A DNA stretch of 41,243 nucleotides from an uncultured Desulfobacterales bacterium. Its GTDB lineage: Bacteria; Desulfobacterota; Desulfobacteria; Desulfobacterales; JAFDCJ01. Positions within the stretch are counted from its first letter, which is position 1. Each line of letters begins with the position of its first letter. Under the pieces are notes generated by a model. The model saw only the letters and a program-made list of their open reading frames with translations, was not told where the DNA came from and ran no database searches. The stretch lies in the NCBI GenBank assembly GCA_945787595.1, contig CALZJV010000030.1:1-41243 (forward strand). The letters run 5' to 3'. Shown here in pieces: positions 1-8,196 of the stretch. Made by a program: the position numbers and the translations under genes.

Positions 1-500
1 GATTCGGTCAACAGCATGGTGCCGCCCCATTTGGCAGTATATAAATTCTTTAAAAACATGTCTTTCTGCTTCCGGGTGCCGAAGATTTCGATCATTTTGC
101 CGGTGCCGTGTCCCATATTGGCATAATTCGCCACGGCCCAGTTGCTGCCGATTAGATATTCGCCGACCGCCTGGGCTATATTGGTGGGCAGCCCCTGCCC
201 ACCCCATTGCGGATCTTCGGTCAAGGATGTCCATTCCCCTTCTACAAAAAGTTCATAAGCACGATGAAAAGATTGCGGGACTTTTACCTGGCTGTTTGCA
301 AAACCAAGTCCCTCTTTATCACCCTCCGCATTGGTCGGCAGCAGCTCCTTTATCGCGAAATTTCGCGCTTCGGTGATAATCATATCAAAGGTTTTTTTAT
401 TAAAATCCTGGTACTTTTCAAGCCGGGTCATCTCATCTGCCTTAAGTTGCTCATAAAGAACAAAATCAATGTCCCGCCGATCTGCTATTACCTGTGCCAT
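1..500 (-). CDS. Acyl-CoA dehydrogenase, N-terminal part (cut by window edge)
   Basis: The first 166 residues are open to the window edge; the rest of the gene lies outside. The start is the ATG complementary to 498-500, with a GGAG ribosome site about 9 nt upstream. The translation has the alpha-helical N-terminal domain of long acyl-CoA dehydrogenases: a FVLYEQLKADEM leader, then TEDPQWGGQGLP and GEYLIGSNWAVANYANMGHG. This resembles the ~600-residue, DmdC-like branch rather than the ~380-residue enzymes, judged from the extended N-terminus only. The family oxidises acyl-CoA thioesters with FAD and passes electrons to ETF. Substrate cannot be told from this part. Confidence 0.85.
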   Translation of the reverse strand, partial: MAQVIADRRDIDFVLYEQLKADEMTRLEKYQDFNKKTFDMIITEARNFAIKELLPTNAEGDKEGLGFANSQVKVPQSFHRAYELFVEGEWTSLTEDPQWGGQGLPTNIAQAVGEYLIGSNWAVANYANMGHGTGKMIEIFGTRKQKDMFLKNLYTAKWGGTMLLTE

Positions 501-730
501 GGTCTAAATTCTCCATTCTTTTTGCTGGCAGATTAAGAATTAAATCTGAAGGGGCTGTTAAATCATAACCCGGCTTTTTTTTCAACAACCCAATCCGTAC
601 CAATGAGTCTTAACCTCCTATTTTATAATTGACGCGACGGCGGGTATTCGGATTGCCATATTATCGAGCTTCCCCAGCTTTTCGGGTATGAGCTATTTCC
701 ATTGAAAATTCAGGACTAATTGAATGAAAG
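501..730 (-). promoter_or_regulatory. Leader of the acyl-CoA dehydrogenase gene with an SD-like AGGAGG
   Basis: No gene of usual size is seen. On the minus strand an AT-rich box (AATTATAAAA, 621-630) is followed by AGGAGG (614-619). A TTG at 601-603 would open a reading frame of about 45 codons that overlaps the acyl-CoA dehydrogenase start, so this could be a short translated leader. It is equally possibly the 5' untranslated region. No homology was recognised. Confidence 0.25.
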
Positions 731-815
731 TTCGGGGAGTTTTCAGCGCAAGCCTATGATTATAGCGCAGTGGATGATCGCCACCGAAATCGAATGCTGT
801 TTGAGACCATTGGGG
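731..815. repeat. Solo arm of the palindromic MITE-like element found at 16363-16661
   Basis: This ~85-bp stretch starts TTCGGGGAGTTTTCAGCGCA and nearly repeats the left arm of the 16.4-kb element; only a handful of substitutions are visible. No opposite arm is visible downstream, so this is a solo or truncated copy. It covers the 3' end of a possible minus-strand reading frame (743-973). Confidence 0.75.
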
Positions 816-988
816 CCTCCTTTATATCTTTTGATTGACAGCAACGATTCCATGTTGGGTAAATTATCCATGACAGCGATGAGATCACGCGGCCGGTAGA
901 AATTCAGATTTTTGAATTTTTCGCAATCACTTTTCACGATGATGCCAATTTCCTGACATTGTCTCAGATTCAAAACGAAGGCTGGCAG

Positions 989-1414
989 TTAAGTGGTATT
1001 CCGTGAATTTGCGAGGATTGTGTTGAGCTTCAGGCCGGAGATTCTGCTGAAATGACGTATGTTTCCAGTTACAAGTTCCAAATTATAGTATAGAGCTGTA
1101 GCAGCAATCTGAAGATCCGCATCCGGAAGGATTGTTCCGGCTTCTTCAAGATGAGCCCGGGTTTTGCCAAAGACTTTCGCTGTGTCAGTGTCATAAGGCA
1201 GGACTGTAACAGCTGGGAGGACCCGTTGCTCTATATTGGTTAGGTGTCGATCTCGGTCCTGGGAACGGTAGGCGCCTTTGTATAATTCACCGATTACAAC
1301 GGCGCTCGTAAATTGCTCTTCACGAGAAACCTTCATGAGCCATTTTAGGTATGCCATTGCAGGGCGAAGGCGTAAGAGTTCTGAAATTGCATCGGTATCA
1401 AAGAGAAAGGCCAT
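989..1414 (-). CDS. vapC: VapC-family PIN-domain toxin
   Basis: The 141-residue product has the PIN ribonuclease layout: LFDTDAISELL with the first acidic residue (Asp7), VVIGELYKGAYRS with the conserved Glu, and LPDADLQIAATAL with the later Asp. These chelate Mg2+ in VapC toxins, which cleave RNA (often initiator tRNA or the rRNA sarcin-ricin loop). The start lies 2 nt after the antitoxin stop, so translation is probably coupled. All key acidic residues look intact, so the toxin may be active. The exact RNA target cannot be inferred. Confidence 0.85.
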   Translation of the reverse strand: MAFLFDTDAISELLRLRPAMAYLKWLMKVSREEQFTSAVVIGELYKGAYRSQDRDRHLTNIEQRVLPAVTVLPYDTDTAKVFGKTRAHLEEAGTILPDADLQIAATALYYNLELVTGNIRHFSRISGLKLNTILANSRNTT

Positions 1415-1416
1415 CT

Positions 1417-1698
1417 TCAGTGCCCAAGATCCGCAGAATCACGTTGCCCGTGGCGAGGGGAGCCGTCCAAGATTGCAGCCAGTTCTTCGGAGTCTTCCCA
1501 GCCCCCCGCAATGCTGGCAAGTCCGCTTTCCGGCCCTGCTTTTCTCAAACGCTCAAGGTGCTCCAAATCAGCCGCGCGGACAAGCGCAGCAACCGGCTTT
1601 CCATGCCTTGTGATGAGCAAGAGAGAACCAGATTCCACTTGCCGGATGCACTCTGACAATGTTGCTTTAGCTTCAGCTACTGATATGCTTTTTTCCAT
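1417..1698 (-). CDS. vapB: Phd/YefM-family antitoxin (VapB role)
   Basis: The 93-residue product starts MEKSISVAEAKATLSECI, the Phd/YefM DNA-binding N-terminus, and continues with LLLITRHGKPVAALV. The C-terminal tail is the expected toxin-binding segment. An in-frame ATG four codons upstream (1708-1710) was not chosen because the GGAGG between the two ATGs fits as the ribosome site for the downstream one. It forms a two-gene operon with the PIN toxin and probably represses its own promoter through the palindrome at 1731-1746. Confidence 0.85.
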   Translation of the reverse strand: MEKSISVAEAKATLSECIRQVESGSLLLITRHGKPVAALVRAADLEHLERLRKAGPESGLASIAGGWEDSEELAAILDGSPRHGQRDSADLGH

Positions 1699-1730
1699 AA
1701 CAACCTCCATTTATGACCAATATGACTATT

Positions 1731-1746
1731 TTGACCAAAATGTCAA
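1731..1746. promoter_or_regulatory. Palindromic operator candidate upstream of the vapBC operon
   Basis: TTGACCAAAATGTCAA is an exact inverted repeat of TTGAC around a 6-bp centre. Two related half-sites (TATGAC, ATGACC) lie between it and the antitoxin start. Read on the minus strand it contains a TTGACA that could be the -35 box, so antitoxin binding would block RNA polymerase. A clear -10 box was not found. Confidence 0.5.
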
Positions 1747-1838
1747 GCTGTAGATAAAAATTATAAAAAAAATTGGTGTCTATCGAAAGCGCATTAAATA
1801 TCTGTGGGATGTGTGTATAGCCATATCCTCTTTTGACG

Positions 1839-3035
1839 CTATTTATCGGTTAAGGCCGCAACTCCCGGTAGCGTTTTACCTTCGATAAATTCCAGCGAGG
1901 CCCCGCCGCCGGTGGAGACATGCGACACCTTATCGGCCACCCCGGCTTTGTTGACGGCAGACGCCGAATCACCGCCACCGATCACGGTGGTGGCGCCTTT
2001 CGCGGTCACCTGGGACAATAGCTCGGCAATGGCATAAGTTCCGCGGGCGGTTTCATCTATTTCAAATACGCCCATGGGACCGTTCCAGATAACGGTTCTG
2101 GCATTTTCTAGCACAGAACGAAATATTTCGATGGATTTGCTGCCGATGTCAAGGCTTTCCCAATCAATCGGTATGGCATCTACGCCGACTTCCTTCAGCG
2201 TGCCTATTTTGCGGGTGTCGAAATCGAAAAAATCGGTGACCATGCAATCAACAGGTAAGACAAGTTTGCCGCCGGCCTGTGCCAAAATTTCTTTGGCATA
2301 GGCCACCTTATCCTTTTCGAGCAAAGATCTGCCGATTTCAAGACCCTGGGCTTTTAAAAAAGTGTAGGCCATACCACCGCCGATAATCACCTTATCAACC
2401 TTGGGCAGCAAGTTGGTGATGACATCGATTTTACCGGATATTTTGGCACCGCCGAGAATGGCAACAAACGGCCTTGCGGGATTTTCCATGACCCTGCCAA
2501 GATAATCGAGTTCCTTCACCATGAGATATCCGGCCGCACACTGTTTGAAAAAGCGTGTCACCCCTTCGGTGGAGGCATGGGCCCGATGGGCGGTTCCAAA
2601 AGCATCGTTGACATAAAGATCACCAAATTTGGCAAGTTTTGCGGCAAACTCGGGATCATTGTCCGTTTCTTCCTTGTAATAACGAAGATTTTCAAGGATC
2701 AAAACATCCCCGTCATTCAGCCCATTTACTGCCGTTTCAACGGCCTCTCCGATGCAGTCAGCGACGAAGGCGACGTCTTTGCCCAACAGCCGGCTTAACA
2801 CGGCCACGCAAGGTTTCAAGGACATCTCGGCAACCCTTGACCCTTTCGGCCGGCCGAGATGCGACATCAGGACCAGCTTGCCGCCTTTTTCCACAATAAA
2901 TCTGATGGTCGGCAAGGCCGCCCTGATGCGCTTGTCGTTGGCAACCTTTCCATTCTCCAGCGGTACATTAAAATCAACACGCATGAGGACACGTTTGCCA
3001 TGCAGATCCAAATCTTCAACGGTTAGTTTTTTCAT
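1839..3035 (-). CDS. pgk: Phosphoglycerate kinase
   Basis: Full-length 398-residue glycolytic enzyme: 1,3-bisphosphoglycerate + ADP = 3-phosphoglycerate + ATP, cytoplasmic. Seen are the N-terminal signature RVDFNVPL, the substrate-site [20 protein letters not shown], the hinge and nucleotide segments ([22 protein letters not shown]) and the C-terminal [13 protein letters not shown] with [13 protein letters not shown]. Length matches the family. AGGGAGG sits 9 nt before the ATG. It stands alone; neither gap nor tpi is adjacent. Confidence 0.97.
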   Translation of the reverse strand: MKKLTVEDLDLHGKRVLMRVDFNVPLENGKVANDKRIRAALPTIRFIVEKGGKLVLMSHLGRPKGSRVAEMSLKPCVAVLSRLLGKDVAFVADCIGEAVETAVNGLNDGDVLILENLRYYKEETDNDPEFAAKLAKFGDLYVNDAFGTAHRAHASTEGVTRFFKQCAAGYLMVKELDYLGRVMENPARPFVAILGGAKISGKIDVITNLLPKVDKVIIGGGMAYTFLKAQGLEIGRSLLEKDKVAYAKEILAQAGGKLVLPVDCMVTDFFDFDTRKIGTLKEVGVDAIPIDWESLDIGSKSIEIFRSVLENARTVIWNGPMGVFEIDETARGTYAIAELLSQVTAKGATTVIGGGDSASAVNKAGVADKVSHVSTGGGASLEFIEGKTLPGVAALTDK

Positions 3036-3065
3036 GATGAGCCTCCCTTATCAAACTAAAGTTTT

Positions 3066-3089
3066 ACCTAAATTGAGCGAATGGCGAGG
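3066..3089 (+). repeat. Copy 1 of a dispersed ~25-bp motif
   Basis: ACCTAAATTGAGCGAATGGC then GAGG. It matches a copy at 8972-8995 at most positions and, more loosely, one at 13986-14011. After a short gap copies 1 and 2 both continue with TCAGCCT. It lies just upstream of pgk, on the opposite strand. Function unknown. Confidence 0.5.
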
Positions 3090-3145
3090 TCGAAGATCAG
3101 CCTATCGACCTGTTTGGGAATTAGAATTTTGTTGATTCGAGTTTG

Positions 3146-3173
3146 TTTCGGATTTCGAGTTTCGGATTTCCGG
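3146..3173. repeat. Tandem heptamer array (TTTCGRN words), no partner arm found
   Basis: Four adjacent 7-nt words read TTTCGGA, TTTCGAG, TTTCGGA, TTTCCGG, with TTTATCC following. The array lies between pgk and the amidohydrolase remnant. An opposite-strand copy of the words was not found nearby, so this may be half of an element like those at 13802 and 16656. Confidence 0.65.
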
Positions 3174-3190
3174 TTTATCCGGGTTAGATT

Positions 3191-3442
3191 TTATAGTGGC
3201 GCATGACTGTTAATAGAGTAAAAGTCCATTGCGTTTTTACCCAGAATTCTTTCCATGGCGGTATCCGAAAGCTTTAGCTCGATGAGGCGTCTGATCTCCC
3301 GGTCCCATGAATAGGGAAGACTCGGAAAAACAGTTCTAAAAATAAGACGATCCAGCCTCATTTCAGTCAGCTCAGGAAAATAGTCCATGGGCAGATAATC
3401 CGCCTGGCTCATGGTGGTATCCAGCCAGAGATTTCCTCTCAT
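3191..3442 (-). pseudogene. Amidohydrolase-2 family C-terminal remnant
   Basis: The 83 residues NLWLDTT...RLIFRTVFPSLPYSWDRE...DTAMERILGKNAMDFY match the last third of amidohydrolase-2 TIM barrels, in which an LxLDTS strand is followed by a 'DRxxFGSDFP' strand and a C-terminal helix ending in GxNA. Here the metal/acid motif is degraded (RTVFPSL in place of GSDFP). An in-frame stop lies four codons before the first ATG, and nothing upstream continues the barrel. It is called a decayed fragment; a short expressed peptide is possible but unlikely. Confidence 0.65.
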
Positions 3443-3547
3443 ATCATTTCGTTATGGCTCTTTTTATAAGCATCCTTTTCTAAAATAGAAAGAGGTATTT
3501 GACTATCTGTAGAATATATGAAATATCACCCTAATCTGGATATCGTT

Positions 3548-3699
3548 GATTGGTTGATTAGTTGATTGGTTAAGGGGTTGTAAATATGGATATATCCCAT
3601 ATTTGCAAAATAATTGGGCACTTCGTGTTTTAACAATCGTAACATTCTAAAATTATGACTATAATTTACCTAATAAACCATTCAACCAGTAAACTATTC
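3548..3699. repeat. Inverted octamer-repeat element (word GATTRGTT)
   Basis: Left arm, 3548-3571: GATTGGTT, GATTAGTT, GATTGGTT in perfect 8-nt register. Right arm, 3676-3699, on the opposite strand: GAATAGTT, TACTGGTT, GAATGGTT, again in perfect 8-nt register. The ~104-bp centre has no gene. The arms could pair into an imperfect long stem. Confidence 0.7.
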
Positions 3700-3737
3700 A
3701 GCGAGGTCTGTAATCTCGATAAACCGAAAACAATTGC

Positions 3738-3805
3738 CACAAAGGCACAAAGACACTAAGGGTAAGTTTGGTTAAAATTCATTATTGTATCTTGGTGTCT
3801 TGGTG
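3738..3805. repeat. Inverted octamer-repeat element (word CACMAAGR)
   Basis: Left arm, 3738-3761: CACAAAGG, CACAAAGA, CACTAAGG. Right arm, 3790-3805: two exact copies of TCTTGGTG, which is CACCAAGA on the other strand. The arms are separated by 28 bp and can fold into a hairpin. The element ends 54 bp before the methyltransferase start. It is only 38 bp from the preceding octamer element. Confidence 0.7.
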
Positions 3806-3859
3806 GCGTAAATATTAATTTTTAACTTTAATAAAAATATATAAATATTTTAAATTAAA

Positions 3860-4967
3860 ATGAAAACAAAACACCAAGTATTTTTTAAAAATTCTAAAAA
3901 AATGGATTCTATCCCTCCGTCAAGTGTACATCTGGTGGTCACCTCACCACCCTACCCGATGATCGAAATGTGGGATGACATGTTCAAACGCGATAGTAAG
4001 GAAATTGCCACGGCGCTAAAACACGAAAAAGGCATGCAGGCCTTTGAATTGATGCACCGTGAGCTTGATCCGGTCTGGAAGGAAATTCATCGAATATTGA
4101 TAAACGGCGGTATTGCCTGCATCAACATCGGCGATGCCGTCCGGACCATTGACGAAGATTTTAGACTGTATCCCAATCACGCCAGAATCCTGACTGCGAT
4201 GTTAAAAACCGGCTTCAGCGCCCTGCCCCTGATATTGTGGCGCAAACCTTATGGGATCGGGGATGCTGCCGGCCGGGGCTTACGTTACCCTGGAGCATGA
4301 ATATATTCTCATCCTGCGAAAAGGCTCTAAAAGAGAATTTAGCACTCCTCGGAAAAAACAAGCCCGGCGGGAGGGCGCTTTCTTCTGGGAAGAAAGAAAC
4401 CACTGGTTTTCGGATGTGTGGTTTGATTTAATCGGAACCACCCAGAAAATGAAAAATAACGCTACCAGGTTGAGAAGCGCAGCCTTTCCTTTTGAGCTGT
4501 CATATCGCTTGATAAATATGTATTCGGCAAAAGGAGACACGGTACTGGATCCCTTTCTGGGTACCGGAACCACCATGTCCGCAGCCATGGCAACAGGTAG
4601 AAACAGCATCGGCTTTGAAATCGAAACCGGTTTTCGGGATGATATAATTTCCATAAAAGATACGGTCATTGATACATCTAACGACCGAATCCATCACCGC
4701 ATCCAAAACCATCTCGAGTTTGTACGAGAACGATCTAAAGCGAAAGGAAACCTTAAGTACTTGAATAGACATTATAAATTTCCAGTGATGACCCGGCAGG
4801 AAATTGAGCTCTTTTTCAATCCTCTGGAAAATATCGATCAAAGTGACAATGATGCGCTGGAAGTGACGTACTCGGATGTTCCCCAGGAAAATTTTGAGGG
4901 TGATTGGCAGGATTTGACGCCCTCGCGGCCCAAAAAGCGAAAAGCCGACCAACTGAAATTGTTCTAG
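3860..4967 (+). pseudogene. DNA methyltransferase (N4-cytosine/N6-adenine, beta order), frameshifted
   Basis: Two overlapping reading frames make one enzyme. The first (from ATG 3860) carries catalytic motif IV, TSPPYP, and runs in frame through LILWRKP to about 4245. The second carries MGSGMLPAGAYVTLEHEYIL, then VLDPFLGTGTTMSAA (motif I, AdoMet binding) and GFEIE. Motif IV before motif I is the beta-class order; SPPY is typical of N4-cytosine enzymes. Related proteins have about seven residues between WRKP and MGSGM. Here a single T separates the CCT codon from the ATG, which fits a 20-nt deletion and the observed frame change. No restriction enzyme gene is adjacent. Confidence 0.8.
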
Positions 4968-4970
4968 TAT

Positions 4971-4992
4971 GGTGATTCCAAATAACATCACC
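4971..4992. terminator. Possible hairpin between convergent genes
   Basis: GGTGAT (4971-4976) and ATCACC (4987-4992) form a 6-bp inverted repeat between the methyltransferase end and the convergent M55 gene, whose stop codon it touches. There is no clear run of T on either side, so termination is only a guess. Confidence 0.25.
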
Positions 4993-5915
4993 TAAAATGT
5001 TATTTCCCCTTCTCCATCATGTTGGATCTGCCGCCGAATCCAGGCCAGGCCGAACCGTCCCCGCAGGTTATGCACCGCAAGACCAAACGGTAGGGTTTTT
5101 TCCACCAGCGGGGTCAGGTAGCAGATCCGAATCAAGAGCATGAACAACTCCCGCATGTCACCGGCATTTATAAGAATCTCATCCCGGCGGCGATCAAGTT
5201 TCCAGCGATGGGCGATCTTTCGCGCAACAACCTCGCCATCACGCATTTTCACCAGAGCCCGAAAGGGTCCTGCAGGCCGGTAAGGAACAGCGAGGGCGTT
5301 CTCAAGGGCAGCCACCGCTGCTTTTGCAAGCCCGGAACGCCATTTTACGACATCAAATTGCTGCCGGCCCATCGTTTTATCAATCGGGTAAACGGCTATA
5401 TTTTCAATGGTTGCGGCTGCCTGCTCACAGGCCACGGGACAGCCTGAAAAGAAAAGCGGCTTCAAACCGAAGGGCGCCAGAGAGGAAGAAAAGAGTTCAA
5501 CTTCGGCCAGCGGTTTGCCGTTCACCTCCAGCCGCGCGATGCGGGAAGTCAGGGTGTGGGCTAAAAATCCATCGGTCCCGGAGGCCGCGTGCATACCCAG
5601 AAAAAAAATGGCTTCAGATATACCCGGATCACCAATGCCCGGGACAGGGCCATCCTGGTAGCCGTGAATGATTTCAGCTCTGCTATCGATTCGTTCAGGG
5701 AGCAGATTGTAGCCGGTGCGGTGAAAATCTTTTATCCGAATGTGTTCGACGCCGCAGGAAAAAAGAGTCTGCACAACGACATTGACATCGCGGGTCATTT
5801 CGACACAAGCGCGGTACCACTCCCGGGTCAGAAATGAAGAAGCACGGTAATTCCAGCACCCTGAGCTTCCCTCAATATCGGCGATGACCAGAATCCGCTT
5901 AAATTGCACAGCCAT
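4992..5915 (-). CDS. M55-family D-aminopeptidase (DppA-like)
   Basis: The 307-residue protein aligns by eye with DppA, a cytoplasmic zinc D-aminopeptidase that releases N-terminal D-amino acids such as D-Ala. Expected metal ligands are present: ADIEG (Asp13, Glu15), KDFH (His65), LGMHA (His109) and the Glu in NGKPLAEVELF (138). His120 in AHTLT matches the reported catalytic His. NLLPE and PVACEQA are further family landmarks. The ATG is preceded by GGAG at about 9 nt. The C-terminal ~100 residues are less like DppA. A role in recycling D-Ala peptides from peptidoglycan is plausible. Confidence 0.85.
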   Translation of the reverse strand: MAVQFKRILVIADIEGSSGCWNYRASSFLTREWYRACVEMTRDVNVVVQTLFSCGVEHIRIKDFHRTGYNLLPERIDSRAEIIHGYQDGPVPGIGDPGISEAIFFLGMHAASGTDGFLAHTLTSRIARLEVNGKPLAEVELFSSSLAPFGLKPLFFSGCPVACEQAAATIENIAVYPIDKTMGRQQFDVVKWRSGLAKAAVAALENALAVPYRPAGPFRALVKMRDGEVVARKIAHRWKLDRRRDEILINAGDMRELFMLLIRICYLTPLVEKTLPFGLAVHNLRGRFGLAWIRRQIQHDGEGEITF

Positions 5916-5994
5916 TTAATTAGCTCCGTCGTCCGGCTCGCAGGTCGGCCTCAATAAGCGCATTGGTATGGTACGGTTATGCGCAACCAATCTA

Positions 5995-7239
5995 TCAGGA
6001 TACGGCCAATTTTCCGTGAAGCGCGCTGATCCGCTGCAATACCGGCGGGTGAGAATAGTTTAGAAAAACGTATAAGGGATGCGGCATAAGATTGGTCAGG
6101 TTGTGGACGGAGAGTTTTTTTAACGCCGCCACCATGGATTGGGGATCGTGGGTGGTCTCTGCCGAAAATCGATCCGCTGCAGTCTCGTTTTTGCGCGAGA
6201 GCATTTGCATGAATATACCGATAAAAAAATCAAGCGGTGAGTATAACATGGCAAAAAAAATCAAACCGGCGTATACGGATTTCTGCGGCATATAAAAAGC
6301 ATCAAAAAGCCCCTGATAGGAAATAAAAATCGATAAAAAGTACAGCATGATCCCCATCTGCAAGATACCGAGGACCATGGTCTGGAGAACATGCTTTTTT
6401 TTGTAATGGCCCATTTCATGGGCCAGCACAGCAAGCAGCTCTGTGGTTGTATGCTGCTTTATCAACGTATCGAACAGGACGATACGCCGGTGTTTTCCAA
6501 ATCCGCTAAAAAAAGCATTGGATTTGCTGGATCGTCGGGAACCATCCATAACAAATACATTTTCGATCGGAAATTTAATGGAAGCGGCATATGAAAGAAT
6601 AGCGGCTTTAAGCTCCCCGTCTTCCAAGGGTTTGAATTTATTGAATAGCGGCATAATCCAGGTCGGAGCTATGAATTGAACGCCAAGCATATATATTGTA
6701 ACAGCTATCCAGCAGTACCACCAGGCGCTGGTACCGGCATACACAAAAAACGCCAGGATTCCGGCTAATAGTGGTGCACCCAGTAAGACTGCTAACAGGA
6801 GACCCTTGACCAGGTCGGCTATGAAAGTGGTCCAGCTGGTTTGGTTGAACCCAAAACGTTCTTCGATCACAAAGGTGGCATACATGCTAAATGGAAGCGA
6901 AAGAAGCCCTTTTAACAACACCAGGACCGCCATGTAGATTAGACCGGTGATAACCGGACCGTAATTGAAGGATCGCACCCATTCATCCAGCAGCGGAAAG
7001 CCTTTGGCAAACCAAAAGATAAGTATCACAGTGACGTTGAACGTCGCTGTAACCCAGCCAAAACGGGTATTGACTTTCAAATATTGCTGTGATTTGCGAT
7101 AACGATCCGAATCATATACCCCCCGAAAGGATTCCGGCAGATCGTTTCGCAGCATTGTTAGATTCAGATAGTCAGCCAGGCCATTAAGAGCAAAATCAAA
7201 AATGATGGCGGCGAGGATGATAATAGCGATGGTGTTCAT
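5995..7239 (-). CDS. M48-family integral membrane zinc metalloprotease (Ste24/CAAX protease-like)
   Basis: The 414-residue protein has at least six hydrophobic segments and the zinc motif HEMGH (275-279) in LLAVLAHEMGHYKKKH; Glu352 in NETAADRFSA is the third ligand. The long N-terminal membrane part, the YxxxRY-like region (YDSDRYRKSQQYLK), and SNAFFSGFGKHRRIVLFDTL before the zinc helix place it with Ste24/CAAX prenyl protease 1 rather than short HtpX. Bacterial members probably act in membrane-protein quality control. The upstream Shine-Dalgarno is weak. The downstream M55 gene is 79 bp away in the same direction. Confidence 0.93.
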   Translation of the reverse strand: MNTIAIIILAAIIFDFALNGLADYLNLTMLRNDLPESFRGVYDSDRYRKSQQYLKVNTRFGWVTATFNVTVILIFWFAKGFPLLDEWVRSFNYGPVITGLIYMAVLVLLKGLLSLPFSMYATFVIEERFGFNQTSWTTFIADLVKGLLLAVLLGAPLLAGILAFFVYAGTSAWWYCWIAVTIYMLGVQFIAPTWIMPLFNKFKPLEDGELKAAILSYAASIKFPIENVFVMDGSRRSSKSNAFFSGFGKHRRIVLFDTLIKQHTTTELLAVLAHEMGHYKKKHVLQTMVLGILQMGIMLYFLSIFISYQGLFDAFYMPQKSVYAGLIFFAMLYSPLDFFIGIFMQMLSRKNETAADRFSAETTHDPQSMVAALKKLSVHNLTNLMPHPLYVFLNYSHPPVLQRISALHGKLAVS

Positions 7240-7373
7240 AGAAAAAATCTTGCGATTTTGTCAGCAGCCCGTATATAGTTGTCCGTTGTTGATCAGAAAT
7301 TGAGCTAACAATTGAAAATATGCGACCCAAGTATATGTATTAAATTGACGGAGCGAAGCGACATCCACAAATA

Positions 7374-7401
7374 TTCAATCATCAATCTTCAATAATCAAT
7401 A
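7374..7401. repeat. Tandem heptamer array (word WTCAATM)
   Basis: Four adjacent words in perfect 7-nt register: TTCAATC, ATCAATC, TTCAATA, ATCAATA. About 60-85 bp upstream, TTGAT, TTGAG and TTGAA occur at 11-12-nt spacing and may be a decayed opposite arm. Between them AGCGAAGCGACA (7352-7363) resembles a core seen in the element near 16709. Confidence 0.6.
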
Positions 7402-7442
7402 CTGGTTTATCCGCGTTAGGCAGGATCGACTCGAATATCTTT

Positions 7443-8063
7443 TCAGCCACGTTTCACCACACCACTGTCCTCCATCAGCTGAACCAGCTTTTCAAAGGGT
7501 TGAGCCCCCACAAGCGACATCCCATTGATCATAAAGGTGGGTACCGCTTTAATACCCAATTGATACGATCGCATCCAATCTTTGTCAACAGCTTCTTCGA
7601 ATGTCCTTTTTTCGAGCACTTCCAGAACTTCTTCCACAGACAGCCCAACCAATGTTCCCAGATCCACCAGGGTCGATTGGAGACCAATGTTCAAACCATC
7701 GGCAAAATAGGCCCTGAAGGCCGCCATATGGAATTGTTCACCACAGCCCTGCTCTTCCGCCAGCTTGGCGAGCTCTTGGGCAAGACGACTGTTGTAAGTC
7801 TTCTCCCGCTTTCCGAACGGTAAACCAAGATCCTTTGCTGTGCGGCTTAGATGTGCCAGCACCTGTTTAATGTCGACCGGCCGGCCGGCAAACAGCTTCT
7901 CAAGAGAGAGTCCTTCCGCAGGTGTCTCCGGATGCAGCGGAAAAGCTGTCCACTTGATGACGATATCAAACTTCTTTTGTAACTTTTCAATACGCCCGGT
8001 AATGAAATAGCACCAGGGTCAGACATAATCAGAAAAAATTTCCAGGGTGACTGATTCAGGCAT
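7443..8063 (-). CDS. FrnE/DsbA-family oxidoreductase, selenoprotein (UGA at codon 15)
   Basis: Read through one in-frame TGA (8019-8021) this is a full 206-residue FrnE-like thioredoxin-fold protein: MPESVTLEIFSDYV-U-PWCYF, then FPLHPETP, TYNSRLAQELAKLAE, FRAYFADGLNIG, and the cis-Pro region KAVPTFMINGMSLVGAQPFE. Homologues have CPWC at the active site, so the TGA sits exactly at the first (nucleophilic) Cys; Sec15 and Cys18 would form the UxxC pair. Both sides are in the same frame, with no other disruption, which argues for selenocysteine over nonsense mutation. The family catalyses dithiol/disulfide exchange; no signal peptide is seen. The next ATG (7862) would give a protein lacking the active site. 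Confidence 0.88.
7995..8018 (-). promoter_or_regulatory. Candidate SECIS hairpin after the UGA codon
   Basis: Immediately 3' of the TGA the mRNA can fold CCC-U-GGU against ACCGGG, with one bulged U and an 11-nt loop. Bacterial SECIS elements are stem-loops within about 40 nt of the UGA with a bulged U and a G-containing apical loop read by SelB. The bulge fits. The stem is short and the loop is nearer the UGA than usual, so a larger alternative fold is possible. Confidence 0.4.
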
Positions 8064-8117
8064 AGTGACCTCATGTAATGAATTATGTATATAGGATTAA
8101 GACCTTGACAATACAAT

Positions 8118-8153
8118 AAAAAAAGGGGCGGTTCATGGGGAATGAACCACCCC
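8118..8153 (-). terminator. Rho-independent terminator of the PilZ gene
   Basis: On the minus strand a 12-bp stem (one mismatch) with 5-nt loop is followed by seven T. The arms are 8125-8136 and 8142-8153, with GGTTCAT/ATGAACC at the core. It lies downstream of the PilZ gene and upstream of the selenoprotein start, so the two genes are separate transcription units. Confidence 0.9.
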
Positions 8154-8196
8154 GAATAGAGGAAAGTGTTAAGGGTTAGTTTGTATAGTTAACCTA

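Noticed and set aside
743..973. Possible 76-residue minus-strand protein
   Set aside because: Its last third is the repeat arm shared with 16.4 kb, where the matching frame shows only amino-acid-changing differences. No family is recognised.
3548..3805. CRISPR array, suggested by regular repeats
   Set aside because: The repeats are 7-8 nt long, have no spacers between them and no cas genes are nearby.
7443..7862. DsbA-like gene starting at the ATG at 7862
   Set aside because: This start would drop the first ~67 residues including the active site. The in-frame TGA is better read as selenocysteine.
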